DNA of 12,530 nucleotides from Candidatus Cloacimonadota bacterium (lineage in GTDB: Bacteria; Cloacimonadota; Cloacimonadia; Cloacimonadales; Cloacimonadaceae), in contig VGPI01000040.1 in assembly GCA_016875595.1 (NCBI GenBank), positions 1 to 12,530 on the forward strand. Direction: 5' to 3'. Under the pieces are notes generated by a model that was not told the DNA's origin, ran no database searches, and worked only from the letters and a program-made list of their open reading frames with translations. Numbering within the stretch: the stretch's first letter is position 1; each line of letters opens with the position of its first letter. This document shows positions 1 to 8,171 of this stretch, piece after piece. Position numbers and translations under genes: made by a program.

Positions 1-239
1 GCGATATGGTCAAATTGGGCGATATCGTCAACGTACGTGTCATTGGCACGGAGAAAGGTAAGATCGCATTGGCAATGAAAGGTGAAGCCGGTAATCCGGA
101 ACCCGATCCCAATGCCAGCAGCGAACGCAGCCAGTCACCCCGTCCCTTTGACCGTTCCGGAGACCGTAACCGTGATCGGGGACGCGATCGTGACCGTGAT
201 AGAGACCGTGGTAGAGGTGACCGTTTCCGTCGAAATTGA
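1..239 (+). CDS. pnp: PNPase C-terminal end (S1 domain plus Arg/Asp-rich tail), partial
   Basis: The 5' part is outside the window; the readable frame begins at base 3 and stops with TGA at 237-239. The first ~28 residues (LGDIVNVRVIG...KGKIALAMKGE) match the last strands of an S1 RNA-binding domain, as at the end of polynucleotide phosphorylase, the 3'-5' exoribonuclease of RNA turnover. The last ~40 residues are a low-complexity tail of RD, RG and RN dipeptides, probably disordered and RNA-interacting. PNPase is the best fit because an S1 domain followed by a basic disordered tail is common in that family. Ribosomal protein S1 or another S1 protein cannot be excluded, because the catalytic domains and KH domain are not visible. 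The gene ends nine bases before ahcY on the same strand, so the two may be cotranscribed. Confidence 0.7.
   Translation, partial: DMVKLGDIVNVRVIGTEKGKIALAMKGEAGNPEPDPNASSERSQSPRPFDRSGDRNRDRGRDRDRDRDRGRGDRFRRN
150..232 (+). repeat. Imperfect GACCGT repeat encoding the RD-rich tail
   Basis: The hexamer GACCGT occurs five times (150, 162, 192, 204 and 219), with related GATCGT/GATCGG and CGTGAT words between. In frame this encodes the Asp-Arg dipeptide tract at the end of the S1-domain protein. Such a repeat can gain or lose units by slippage, so tail length may vary between strains (inference). Confidence 0.75.
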
Positions 240-248
240 GGTAACATC

Positions 249-1655
249 ATGGGATACAAGATTGCTGATATAGCACTCGCTGCTTTCGGTCGCAAAGAGA
301 TCGCTCTGGCAGAAGCGGAGATGCCGGGATTGACGGCACTCCGGGAAAAGTATCAGTCAGATAAGCCACTTCAGGGAGCCCGGATAACGGGCTCTCTGCA
401 CATGACCATCCAGACGGCAGTTCTGATCGAAACGCTGGTCGCGCTGGGTGCGGAAGTCCGCTGGGCAAGCTGCAACATCTTTTCCACTCAGGATCATGCC
501 GCTGCCGCGATTGCCGAAGCGGGCGTTCCTGTCTTTGCCTGGAAGGGAGAGACCCTGGAAGAATACTGGTGGTGCACGTTGCAGGCATTGACCTGGGAAG
601 AAGGAAAAACCCCTGATCTGATCGTTGACGATGGGGGAGATGCCACGCTGATGATCCACGCGGGCTGGCGGCTGGAAGAAGAATATACTCACCGCGGGAT
701 CCTGCCTGAGATCGTTTCCGAGAACAAAGAACTGGCGATTGTCCAGCGCTTGATCAGAGACGGTCTGGCAGATGATCCGCACAAGTGGCATAGAATTGCT
801 TCCGGCATTCGCGGCGTTAGCGAGGAAACCACTACCGGAGTGCATCGTCTGTATCAGATGCATGAATCCGGCCGGCTGCTTTTCCCGGCGTTTAATGTCA
901 ATGATTCGGTCACCAAGTCCAAGTTTGACAATCTCTATGGCTGTCGGGAATCGCTGGCTGATGGGATCAAACGTGGGACCGATATCATGGTGGCAGGGAA
1001 AGTGGTCGTCGTCTGTGGTTATGGCGATGTCGGCAAGGGTTGTGCCCAGTCCATGCGTGGTTTTGGTGCTCGGGTGATCGTAACCGAGATCGATCCGATC
1101 TGTGCTTTACAGGCAGCGATGGAAGGTTATGAGGTCTGCACTCTGGAAGAAGCACTGGCAGAGGGAGATATCTTCGTGACCGCCACCGGTAACCGCGACG
1201 TGATCACCGTGGCGCAGATCCTGAAGATGAAGAATAACGCCATCGTCTGCAATATCGGGCATTTTGACAATGAGATCCAGGTCGATGCCCTATATGCACT
1301 GGAGGGCGTGACCAAGGTGAATATCAAGCCCCAGGTGGATAGAATAGAACTACCGAATGGCCGAGCCATCATCCTGCTCTCCGAAGGGCGGTTAGTCAAT
1401 CTGGGCAATGCCACCGGGCATCCATCCTTTGTGATGAGCTGTTCCTTTACCAATCAGGTTCTGGCGCAGATGGAGCTGTGGCAAAATCGATACGGGATCG
1501 GCGTCTTTACTTTACCGAAGATCCTGGATGAGGAAGTGGCACGTTTGCATCTGTCCAAACTCAATGCCCGTCTGACCAAACTGACTGGTGAGCAGGCGGA
1601 TTATATCGGGGTTTCCGTGGACGGACCCTATAAAAACGAAAACTATAGATATTGA
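249..1655 (+). CDS. ahcY: Adenosylhomocysteinase (SAH hydrolase)
   Basis: The 468-residue product hydrolyses S-adenosylhomocysteine to adenosine and homocysteine in the cytosol. This relieves product inhibition of methyltransferases and feeds the methyl cycle, using tightly bound NAD. Family signatures are present: HMT near residue 51, DDGGD at 127-131, SEETTTGVH near 191, the catalytic NVNDSVTKSKFDN block at 216-228 (Lys223 and Asp227 correspond to the substrate-binding pair), the NAD loop GYGDVGKG at 257-264 and the C-terminal YRY tail. The length and the extra segment around residues 140-190 (AGWRLEEEY...HKW) match the long bacterial form rather than the ~430-residue eukaryotic form. The ATG at 249 follows a GAGGT ribosome binding site at 238-242. 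It lies between the pnp end and the sugar dehydrogenase with short gaps, consistent with one transcript. No defect is seen. Confidence 0.97.
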   Translation: MGYKIADIALAAFGRKEIALAEAEMPGLTALREKYQSDKPLQGARITGSLHMTIQTAVLIETLVALGAEVRWASCNIFSTQDHAAAAIAEAGVPVFAWKGETLEEYWWCTLQALTWEEGKTPDLIVDDGGDATLMIHAGWRLEEEYTHRGILPEIVSENKELAIVQRLIRDGLADDPHKWHRIASGIRGVSEETTTGVHRLYQMHESGRLLFPAFNVNDSVTKSKFDNLYGCRESLADGIKRGTDIMVAGKVVVVCGYGDVGKGCAQSMRGFGARVIVTEIDPICALQAAMEGYEVCTLEEALAEGDIFVTATGNRDVITVAQILKMKNNAIVCNIGHFDNEIQVDALYALEGVTKVNIKPQVDRIELPNGRAIILLSEGRLVNLGNATGHPSFVMSCSFTNQVLAQMELWQNRYGIGVFTLPKILDEEVARLHLSKLNARLTKLTGEQADYIGVSVDGPYKNENYRY

Positions 1656-1660
1656 TAGAT

Positions 1661-1665
1661 GGAGG
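1661..1665 (+). promoter_or_regulatory. Ribosome binding site GGAGG that sets the start of the next gene
   Basis: GGAGG lies four bases before the ATG at 1670. An in-frame TTG at 1652 would overlap the ahcY stop and lies upstream of this site, so 1670 is preferred as the start. Confidence 0.75.
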
Positions 1666-1669
1666 TTAT

Positions 1670-2968
1670 ATGACTCTCAGTGAGAGAATCAAAGACAAAT
1701 CGGTGGTGATCGGCGTGATCGGTCTGGGTTATGTGGGCTTGCCCATGGCGGTGACAGTTGCCCGGAAAGGGTATAAGGTAGTAGGATTTGAAGTAAGTGA
1801 CTATGCTATTGAACATGTCAATGCCGGTAAGAACTATATCGGTGACGTGGACGACAAGGAACTGGCGGAGGTGGTAAGCAAGGGACTTCTCACTGCTACC
1901 GCGGACTACAGCCGGATCAAAGAAGTGAATGTCATCCTGATCGCCGTGCCCACTCCGCTGGATAAGTATCATCAGCCCGATACCACTTATATCAAGGCAT
2001 CGATGGGATCACTGGCACCATACCTGCAAAAGGATACTCTGATCGTCCTGGAAAGTACCACCTACCCCGGAACGACCCGTGAGATCATAGTGCCGGATGC
2101 CGTTAAGCACGGACTGGTGATCGGTAAAAACGTCTTTATCGCCTTCTCTCCGGAACGGGTCGATCCCGGTAATGAAACCTACAAGACACATAATACGCCC
2201 AAAGTCGTGGGTGGCATCACTCCCATGTGCAATGAAGTGGCAAAGACCTTTTATGAAAATGTGCTGGATGCTCCGGTGCATCTGGTGTCTTCTCCCGAAG
2301 TGGCGGAAATGGAAAAGATCTATGAGAATACCTTCCGCAATATCAATATCGCCCTTGCCAATGAGATGACCGTCCTCTGCGAACGGATGGGCATCAGCAT
2401 CTGGGAAGTGATCGATGCCGCCAAGACCAAGCCCTATGGATTCATGGCTTTTTATCCCGGTCCGGGTGTGGGTGGACACTGTATTCCGATCGATCCCTTC
2501 TACCTTACCTGGAAAGCACGGGAGTTTGATTTCCATACCCGTTTGATCGAACTGGCGGGAGAGATCAATATCGCCATGCCAGAATACGTGGTGCAACGTG
2601 CTATCAAGATCCTGAATAAACAGGGAGTGGCAATATCGCGTGCCAAAATACTGCTCTTGGGCGCTGCTTACAAGAAAGACATCCAGGATATGCGCGAATC
2701 ACCCATCGAAGGGATCATCACGCATCTGGAAGCATACAAAGCCGATTTTGACATCCATGATCCCTATGTGGCAGAGTTCCATCACGAAATGAACGGTAAG
2801 ACCTATCAGACGATCACTTTGGGTAATCTCAAGAAATATGATCTGATCATCATTGTCACTGATCACAGTTGTATCGATTATGCCAAGCTGGTGGAGAGCG
2901 GAGTGTCTGTCCTGGATACCCGTAATGCGTGTAAAGCATTCAAAAACTCCAATATAGAGTATATGTAA
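1670..2968 (+). CDS. wbpA: UDP-N-acetylglucosamine 6-dehydrogenase (WbpA-type)
   Basis: The 432-residue protein belongs to the UDP-glucose/GDP-mannose dehydrogenase superfamily, which oxidises C6 of a UDP-sugar to a carboxylate in two NAD-dependent steps. Visible features are the Rossmann loop GLGYVG (18-23), the VPTPLD block, ESTTYPGTT (~128-136), SPERVDPGN, and the catalytic cysteine in PGVGGHCIPIDP (Cys271). The C-terminal domain has AAYKKDIQDMRESP. The wording of these blocks resembles the UDP-N-acetyl-hexosamine branch (WbpA/WecC) more than UDP-glucose dehydrogenase, so UDP-GlcNAc to UDP-GlcNAcA is the likely reaction. UDP-ManNAc oxidation (WecC) is the main alternative. It supplies acidic amino sugars for capsule, O-antigen or exopolysaccharide. 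It opens a cluster with a NusG-like factor, an epimerase and a second dehydrogenase. Confidence 0.85.
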   Translation: MTLSERIKDKSVVIGVIGLGYVGLPMAVTVARKGYKVVGFEVSDYAIEHVNAGKNYIGDVDDKELAEVVSKGLLTATADYSRIKEVNVILIAVPTPLDKYHQPDTTYIKASMGSLAPYLQKDTLIVLESTTYPGTTREIIVPDAVKHGLVIGKNVFIAFSPERVDPGNETYKTHNTPKVVGGITPMCNEVAKTFYENVLDAPVHLVSSPEVAEMEKIYENTFRNINIALANEMTVLCERMGISIWEVIDAAKTKPYGFMAFYPGPGVGGHCIPIDPFYLTWKAREFDFHTRLIELAGEINIAMPEYVVQRAIKILNKQGVAISRAKILLLGAAYKKDIQDMRESPIEGIITHLEAYKADFDIHDPYVAEFHHEMNGKTYQTITLGNLKKYDLIIIVTDHSCIDYAKLVESGVSVLDTRNACKAFKNSNIEYM

Positions 2969-2992
2969 CTATCTGGCTTACAGGCGGATACC

Positions 2993-3562
2993 TTGGCAAC
3001 GAATAACCCTGTCCTGATCGATGAGTTGTTTGGTGAGATCAAACCTGCCGAAGCGGGTAAACACTGGTATGTGATCCACACCAAACCACGCTGTGAAAAG
3101 AAACTGGCGGAATATGCCAGACGCAATGAGATCCACTACTTTCTCCCGCAAATGGAGAGCGAGCACGTGTATCAGCGGCGTAAGGTGAGTTTCACCAAGC
3201 CGATGTTTCCCGGCTATCTCTTTACAGAGATGTCGGTATCGGATAAGCAGTTGTTGATCATATCAGGTTATCTGGTTCGATTCCTCAATGTCCCGAATGA
3301 AAATGAATTGCTGGATGAATTGGGTCATGTGCATCGGTGCCGGCAAGGAAAAGTGAATGTATCGCCTTCAGTCTGGCTGTCCAAGGGCTTACAGGTCAAG
3401 ATCATTGCCGGTCCTCTCAAAGGAGTGTCCGGCATCGTGGAAAGTCATGAGAAACTTGAGGAAGTCCGACTGCAGGTGGATATGCTGAGACAGGCGGTGA
3501 TGGTCAAAGTCCCAGCTCAGGACATCAAGATCATCGGTGATTATGATGTTGTGGAGGGTTAA
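2993..3562 (+). CDS. NusG-family specialised transcription elongation/antitermination factor
   Basis: The 189-residue protein has an NGN domain beginning HWYVIHTKPRCEKKLAEY (residues ~24-41) with the family's MFPGYLF motif (71-77). A KOW domain follows (~130-187; GPLKGVSGIVE at 140-150), ending in AQDIKII. Housekeeping NusG lies in a secE/rplK context. A NusG paralogue among sugar-nucleotide genes is typical of RfaH, UpxY or LoaP type factors that let RNA polymerase read through long polysaccharide operons, so that role is inferred. No ATG is available before the NGN domain; the TTG at 2993 is the best start, with only a weak upstream purine stretch (GGCGGA). It is in the same frame as the upstream dehydrogenase, separated by that gene's TAA plus eight codons. 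About 20 residues before the NGN domain are unassigned. Confidence 0.85.
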   Translation: MATNNPVLIDELFGEIKPAEAGKHWYVIHTKPRCEKKLAEYARRNEIHYFLPQMESEHVYQRRKVSFTKPMFPGYLFTEMSVSDKQLLIISGYLVRFLNVPNENELLDELGHVHRCRQGKVNVSPSVWLSKGLQVKIIAGPLKGVSGIVESHEKLEEVRLQVDMLRQAVMVKVPAQDIKIIGDYDVVEG

Positions 3563-3592
3563 ACCTGTGATCTATTACGAAGGATATTCGGT

Positions 3593-4546
3593 TTGAAGAT
3601 ATTAGTCACCGGAGGTGCAGGATTCATCGCATCTCATATTGTTGATGCTTACTTAAGCGCTGGACATGAGGTCTGGATCGTTGACGACCTGAGCAGTGGC
3701 AAGATCGGCAATGTCAGCCCCCGTGCAGTATTGCATCAGATGGATATTACTGCGGTAGAACTGTATGAGCTGTTACTTAGCTTCAAACCCGATATCATCA
3801 ATCATCATGCCGCCCAGATCAGCGTCCCACGCTCGATCACAGACCCCTTTACCGATGTACAAACCAATATCCGTGGCTTGGTCAATCTCTGCGAAGCAGC
3901 GGTCAAATGCGGCGTAAAAAAGATCATATTCGCTTCATCCGGTGGTGCCATATATGGTGAACCCGAGGAGTATCCCGCCACAGAGAGATGTCCATCCAAA
4001 CCACTCTCCATCTATGCCATCAACAAGAAAGCCAGCGAGGACTACCTGTATTTCTACAGCCATTACTACGGGCTTGACTATACCATTCTCCGCTATGCCA
4101 ATGTCTATGGACCGCGTCAGGATCCTTCCGGTGAAGCGGGAGTTGTATCTGTCTTTATCGAGCAATTACTCACAGGCAAGACCCCGAACCTCAATGCCTA
4201 CCCAGATGATCCAGATGGCATGATCCGAGACTATGTCTTTGTCCGGGATGTGGTCAATGCCAATCTCAAAGCGCTATCCAAGGGTAGCAGGGATGTGTTT
4301 AACATCGGAACGGGTATCCCTATCAAGACCCGCGAGTTGTACACCGAGATCAATTCCCAGATCTCACATGAGATAGAATCAGTAATCGAACCGAGCATAA
4401 TGCCTGCCCGTCCGGGAGATGTCAAACGGAGCTTGTTAAACATTGACAAAGCCCGGCATTTTCTGGATTGGTATCCTCAGTACGGTCTCGGTGAAGGGAT
4501 CAGAGAGACCGTCGAATTCTTTAAGGATAAGTACACTGGAGCATAA
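3593..4546 (+). CDS. NAD-dependent sugar-nucleotide epimerase (GalE-like extended SDR)
   Basis: The 317-residue protein is an extended short-chain dehydrogenase. The N-terminal NAD loop GGAGFIASH spans residues 7-15, Asp31-Asp32 follows the second strand, the HHAAQISVP block is at 71-79, SSGG at 115-118 supplies the Ser position, and the catalytic pair is Tyr141 and Lys145 in YAINK. RYANVYGPRQDP and the later RDYVFVRDVV and NIGTG blocks are typical of UDP-glucose or UDP-GlcNAc 4-epimerases. The most likely activity is C4 epimerisation of a UDP-sugar, possibly UDP-GlcNAc, UDP-GlcA or a product of the neighbouring dehydrogenases. Substrate cannot be read from sequence alone. The start is TTG at 3593, giving the classical MKILVTGG opening, with AAGGA eight or nine bases upstream. 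It ends directly against the next ATG. Confidence 0.88.
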   Translation: MKILVTGGAGFIASHIVDAYLSAGHEVWIVDDLSSGKIGNVSPRAVLHQMDITAVELYELLLSFKPDIINHHAAQISVPRSITDPFTDVQTNIRGLVNLCEAAVKCGVKKIIFASSGGAIYGEPEEYPATERCPSKPLSIYAINKKASEDYLYFYSHYYGLDYTILRYANVYGPRQDPSGEAGVVSVFIEQLLTGKTPNLNAYPDDPDGMIRDYVFVRDVVNANLKALSKGSRDVFNIGTGIPIKTRELYTEINSQISHEIESVIEPSIMPARPGDVKRSLLNIDKARHFLDWYPQYGLGEGIRETVEFFKDKYTGA

Positions 4547-5869
4547 ATGGAATTAGCAGTAATTGGCACCGGTTATGTGGGGCTCGTTTCGGGTACCTGC
4601 TTTGCTGAAATGGGCAATAACGTCATCTGCGTGGATACGGACGTAAACAAGATTACATTGCTGCGCCAGGGAATGATCCCGATCTATGAACCCGGCTTGG
4701 AAGAGATGGTTCGCCGCAACACCAAAGAGGGACGGCTGACTTTTACCACCGAGATCAGGGAAGCGGTGGATAAGGCATTGGTCTTGTTCATTGCAGTCGG
4801 CACTCCACCCGATGAGGACGGCTCGGCTGATCTGCAATATGTCCTGGCGGTTGCCAGAGACATCGCCCGGCATATGACCGAGTACCAGATCATAGTGGAT
4901 AAATCGACCGTTCCGGTAGGTACCGCCGATCTGGTCAGAAAGGAAGTGGAAAAAGTCCTGGCTGAGCGTGGTGTCAACTATGAATTTGACATCGTCTCCA
5001 ATCCGGAGTTCCTCAAAGAAGGCGCTGCCATTGAGGACTTTATGAAACCGGACAGAGTGGTCGTGGGCGTGGATAACGTCCGCGTCGGAGAGATCATGAG
5101 ACTCCTGTACTCACCCTTTAACCGCAATAACGACAGGGTGATAACAATGTCCATCCGCTCCGCCGAGATGACCAAATACGCTGCCAACGCCATGCTGGCA
5201 ACCAAGATATCATTTATGAACGAGATAGCCCGGCTGTGTGAGAAACTCGGTGCGGATGTTTCCGAGGTTAGACACGGCATCGGTTCCGATACCCGCATTG
5301 GTTATAAGTTCATCCATCCCGGAGTTGGATATGGCGGAAGCTGTTTCCCCAAGGACGTTCAGGCAATGATCCAAATGGCTCAGAAAGCCGGGATGGAACC
5401 CTTGGTAATGAAGGCAGTGGAAGCGGTCAATGCCGAGCAGAAAACCATACTGGTACAGAAGGTAAAGACCCACTTTGGAGATGATCTCCACGGGAAGACC
5501 TTTGCCGTCTGGGGACTGTCTTTCAAACCCCAAACTGACGACATGCGCGATGCGCCATCGATCGTCATCATCAACGATCTGATCAACGCCGGAGCCACGG
5601 TTGTGGCTTATGATCCAGTCGCCACGCCTGAGGCACAACGCCGTTTTGGTGACAATCCTGCCATCTCCTATGCCGACAGCGAGTATGATGCTCTGCGTGA
5701 TGCCGATGCGATGCTCCTGGTCACTGAGTGGCACCAGTTTCGCTATCCCGATTTTACGCGGATCAGGTCGCTCATGCGTCAACCCGTCATTTTTGACGGC
5801 CGTAACCAGTATGAACCGCATCAGGTGCGCGAACTGGGTTTCACCTATTTCGCCATAGGACGCCCGTAA
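4547..5869 (+). CDS. ugd: UDP-glucose 6-dehydrogenase
   Basis: The 440-residue protein oxidises UDP-glucose to UDP-glucuronate with two NAD. The N-terminal loop is GTGYVG (7-12). VGTPPDEDGSADL (85-97), VDKSTVPVGT (~117-126), NPEFLKEGAAIEDF (152-165), EMTKYAANAMLATKISF (207-223, Lys210 and Asn214) and the active cysteine in GYGGSCFPKD (Cys266) are all present. The C-terminal domain has SFKPQTDDMRDAPS. Length and motifs are canonical. The ATG abuts the TAA of the epimerase with GGAG just upstream, so translation is likely coupled. UDP-GlcA would feed uronic-acid-containing polysaccharide or, through epimerisation, UDP-galacturonate. It is paralogous to the dehydrogenase at 1670 but clearly of the UDP-glucose branch. 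Confidence 0.95.
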   Translation: MELAVIGTGYVGLVSGTCFAEMGNNVICVDTDVNKITLLRQGMIPIYEPGLEEMVRRNTKEGRLTFTTEIREAVDKALVLFIAVGTPPDEDGSADLQYVLAVARDIARHMTEYQIIVDKSTVPVGTADLVRKEVEKVLAERGVNYEFDIVSNPEFLKEGAAIEDFMKPDRVVVGVDNVRVGEIMRLLYSPFNRNNDRVITMSIRSAEMTKYAANAMLATKISFMNEIARLCEKLGADVSEVRHGIGSDTRIGYKFIHPGVGYGGSCFPKDVQAMIQMAQKAGMEPLVMKAVEAVNAEQKTILVQKVKTHFGDDLHGKTFAVWGLSFKPQTDDMRDAPSIVIINDLINAGATVVAYDPVATPEAQRRFGDNPAISYADSEYDALRDADAMLLVTEWHQFRYPDFTRIRSLMRQPVIFDGRNQYEPHQVRELGFTYFAIGRP

Positions 5870-5927
5870 GTAGAATAGGTGTATTCTTGTGCGGAGCTCT
5901 TATATCAGATTTAAGGAATAATGGCGT

Positions 5928-6866
5928 ATGTTTAACAAGATCCTGAGACAGCCGGTGATGAATAGGGTGCTTTATGCTCTCATTCCCTCGCTGCTGGTGA
6001 GTATCTATTGCTTTGGCTGGCGGGTCTTGCTGATCGTGTTCATAAGCAATTTAAGCGCGTATCTCACCGAATATCTCTTTCTCCGTTCCAAAAAGAACGC
6101 CAAGGTCTCGATGGCGGTATTCGTCACCGGATCGTTACTGGCTTTCACTTTACCGCCGACCATTCCGCTCTGGATCGCAGCTCTGGGCTCAGCCGTTGCC
6201 ATCCTTTTCGGCAAGATGGTCTTTGGCGGCTTTGGGCTGAATATCTTTAATCCTGCCATTCTCGGTAGGACTTTCATTTACGTCTCATTCCCCCAGCAGA
6301 TGACGATCACCTGGGCAAAACCCTTTACCGGATTCCCTGGTGGTTTTGCGCAATTTACCGCTGGTAGCGATATGATCACTGGTGCCACCATCCTTGGTCA
6401 TTTCCGCAACACCGGCGCATACCTCTACGGCTTCAAGGACGCCTTTCTGGGAACGATCCCCGGCTCATTGGGAGAGACCTCAGCGCTATTGATCATCCTG
6501 GCGGGGATCTATCTGATCATCACCAAGACCGCTAAATGGCAACCGATGCTCAGCACCCTGCTCAGCATCCTGTTCTTTTCCTGGGTCTTTGCACCCGCTG
6601 AAAACCCCTTCTATCTTCTGGTCAGCGGCGGTGCCCTCTTTGGCATCGTCTATATGACCACCGATCCGGTTTCGCAATCCAAAGGCAAGTATGCCATCTG
6701 GGTCTATGGATTGCTGATTGGGTTCCTTACTGTCCTGATCCGGCAGAAGTCGCTATTTTATGAGGGCTTTATGTTTGCCCTGCTGATCACCAATGCCCTG
6801 ATGCCGATCATTGAATACGGCATCGATAAATACCTGATCCCCATGAAAGCGGAGAAGAAAGCATGA
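5928..6866 (+). CDS. nqrB: Na+-translocating NADH:quinone oxidoreductase subunit B (NqrB/RnfD family)
   Basis: This is a 312-residue polytopic inner-membrane protein, the FMN- and ion-path subunit of the Nqr pump. NqrB-like blocks seen are FGGFGLNIFNPAILGRTF (~99-116), GSLGETSALLII (179-190) and a C-terminal MTTDPVSQSKGKYAIW segment. The TGAT motif at 151-154 (within DMITGATIL) marks Thr154 as the expected covalent FMN-phosphothreonine site. RnfD is the nearest alternative, but GRTF and the GETS block read as NqrB. It is short: classical NqrB proteins are a little over 400 residues, so the N-terminal extension and part of a loop are absent. The start is the ATG at 5928, with AAGGA ten bases upstream; an ATG at 5921 gives only a four-codon frame. 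It overlaps nqrC by an ATGA. No nqrA precedes it; a 58-base gap follows ugd. Confidence 0.9.
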   Translation: MFNKILRQPVMNRVLYALIPSLLVSIYCFGWRVLLIVFISNLSAYLTEYLFLRSKKNAKVSMAVFVTGSLLAFTLPPTIPLWIAALGSAVAILFGKMVFGGFGLNIFNPAILGRTFIYVSFPQQMTITWAKPFTGFPGGFAQFTAGSDMITGATILGHFRNTGAYLYGFKDAFLGTIPGSLGETSALLIILAGIYLIITKTAKWQPMLSTLLSILFFSWVFAPAENPFYLLVSGGALFGIVYMTTDPVSQSKGKYAIWVYGLLIGFLTVLIRQKSLFYEGFMFALLITNALMPIIEYGIDKYLIPMKAEKKA

Positions 6867-7576
6867 GCGACCCTCAAAACGCTGAGTCACTTTCTTCCAG
6901 CGATCGATCCACTCCGCTATCCGAGCGTTACTGGTATCCGGTTTTTTTCATGCTGGTCGTCAGCATCGTCTTTATCGGCGTTTTAGCTGTGTTTTACCGC
7001 AGTAGCGAACCCCGGATCAAACGTGCTCAGGAACAGGCATTCCGCAGCCAGGTTCTGTCTCTCTTTGCCGGTGAGATCGGACTGCTATCCGGCTTGAGCG
7101 AAACAGAGCTTCTCTCGATTGAGAATGTAGATAACAACTTCCAGCGTTTCATTGAGTCCATCTGCCTAACAAATGCCGATATCACCTATTATTCAGCGCA
7201 TTTTGAAGGCGTCCGGCTCGGTTATTGTCTGGATATCACAGGAAAAGGTCTGTGGGGGACAATGAGCGCTTTGGTGGCGATGAAGCCCGACCTGATGACG
7301 GTGATCAATCTCAGCGTCTATGACCAGATGGAGACGCCAGGGTTGGGAGCCCGGATTACAGAATCCTGGTTTCGGCAGCAATTTGCCGGTAAAGTATTAT
7401 ATGACAATGACAAGCCCGTAACGCTCTCTTTGGTGCCGGAAGATGCGCTCAATCCCGATCCAGCGCAGATCAGACAGGTGACCGGTGCTACCATCACCAG
7501 CCAAAGCGTGCTTAAAATGCTCGCTCAGGAACTGACTCTCATCCGTGATCAGGTGAAGCAGGGGCTTCAGCCATGA
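6863..7576 (+). CDS. nqrC: Na+-NQR subunit C, FMN-binding (NqrC/RnfG family)
   Basis: The 237-residue protein has one N-terminal membrane helix (~residues 24-45) followed by a periplasmic FMN-binding domain. Diagnostic blocks are GKGLWGTM (127-134), ETPGLGARI (157-165), FAGK (174-177) and VTGATITSQ (206-214), where Thr210 is the expected site of covalent FMN attached by the flavin transferase ApbE. In the complex, NqrC passes electrons through its FMN across the membrane domain. The first ~20 residues are Ser-rich and poorly conserved-looking, so an internal start cannot be excluded. The start overlaps the nqrB stop (ATGA at 6863-6866), implying coupled translation. Length is close to the usual NqrC size. 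Confidence 0.92.
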   Translation: MSDPQNAESLSSSDRSTPLSERYWYPVFFMLVVSIVFIGVLAVFYRSSEPRIKRAQEQAFRSQVLSLFAGEIGLLSGLSETELLSIENVDNNFQRFIESICLTNADITYYSAHFEGVRLGYCLDITGKGLWGTMSALVAMKPDLMTVINLSVYDQMETPGLGARITESWFRQQFAGKVLYDNDKPVTLSLVPEDALNPDPAQIRQVTGATITSQSVLKMLAQELTLIRDQVKQGLQP

Positions 7577-8169
7577 CCCGCAGCCAGATCTTCCGCCACA
7601 GCGCGTTCAAGGAGAACTCGGTCTGGAAACAGATCCTGGGGATCTGCTCCACGCTGGCGGTGACCAACCTGATGCTGAATAGCTTGATCATGGGCATCGG
7701 TGTGATCTTTTCCCTGGCTTTTGCCAATCTCACCATTTCTTTGGTGCGCAATTACATCCCCCGTAGTGTGAGGATGATGACCCAGACCCTGATCATTGCT
7801 TTCTACGTGATCATCGTGGATATCTTTTTGAAGGCATACCTGCCGGCGATCAGCAAACAACTCGGTCCTTACGTGGGTCTGATCATCACCAATTGCATCC
7901 TGATGGGCAGAGCGGAGGCATTTGCCGCCAAGAACAAACCGCTGGATTCCTTCATCGACGGGATCGGCGCGGGATTTGGCTATACGCTTGTCCTGCTTGC
8001 CATTGCGCTTATCCGCGAGATCCTGGGCTTTGGCTCGCTCTTTGGCTTCACCATTCTCGGTGACTGGTGGATCAAGTGGGCGATCATGGTGATGGCACCC
8101 AGCGCCTTCTTCATCCTCGCCATCTTCATCTGGATCATCAATAACAAGTATTACAAAGGCAAGGCATAA
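7573..8169 (+). CDS. nqrD: Na+-NQR subunit D
   Basis: The 198-residue integral membrane protein has about six hydrophobic segments and belongs to the NqrD/RnfE family. NQR-type signatures include GICSTLAVTN (Cys25), SLVRNYIPRSVRMM (57-70), ISKQLGPYVGLIITNCILMGRAEAF (Cys108) and SFIDGIGAGFGY. The two conserved cysteines pair with those of NqrE to hold the iron centre buried in the membrane between the two inverted subunits. The start ATG overlaps the nqrC stop (ATGA at 7573-7576) and the stop lies two bases before nqrE. Length and motif order are normal. RNYIPRSVR favours NqrD over RnfE. Confidence 0.95.
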   Translation: MTRSQIFRHSAFKENSVWKQILGICSTLAVTNLMLNSLIMGIGVIFSLAFANLTISLVRNYIPRSVRMMTQTLIIAFYVIIVDIFLKAYLPAISKQLGPYVGLIITNCILMGRAEAFAAKNKPLDSFIDGIGAGFGYTLVLLAIALIREILGFGSLFGFTILGDWWIKWAIMVMAPSAFFILAIFIWIINNKYYKGKA

Positions 8170-8171
8170 AC

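Noticed and set aside
2009..2596. Long minus-strand open frame opposite the UDP-GlcNAc dehydrogenase
   Set aside because: It lies entirely antisense to a well-conserved enzyme, has His-rich composition expected from complementing its codons, and no family resemblance.
3611..3637. Epimerase NAD loop has Ala where the last Gly is often found
   Set aside because: GxxGxxA occurs within extended SDRs, and the catalytic Tyr/Lys pair is intact, so this is not a sign of inactivation.
5210..5821. 203-codon minus-strand open frame opposite ugd
   Set aside because: It is antisense to a canonical gene with all motifs intact; no recognisable protein features.
5872..5887. AGAATA/TATTCT hairpin between ugd and nqrB
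   Set aside because: It is a six-pair AT-rich stem with no T run, too weak to call a terminator or operator.
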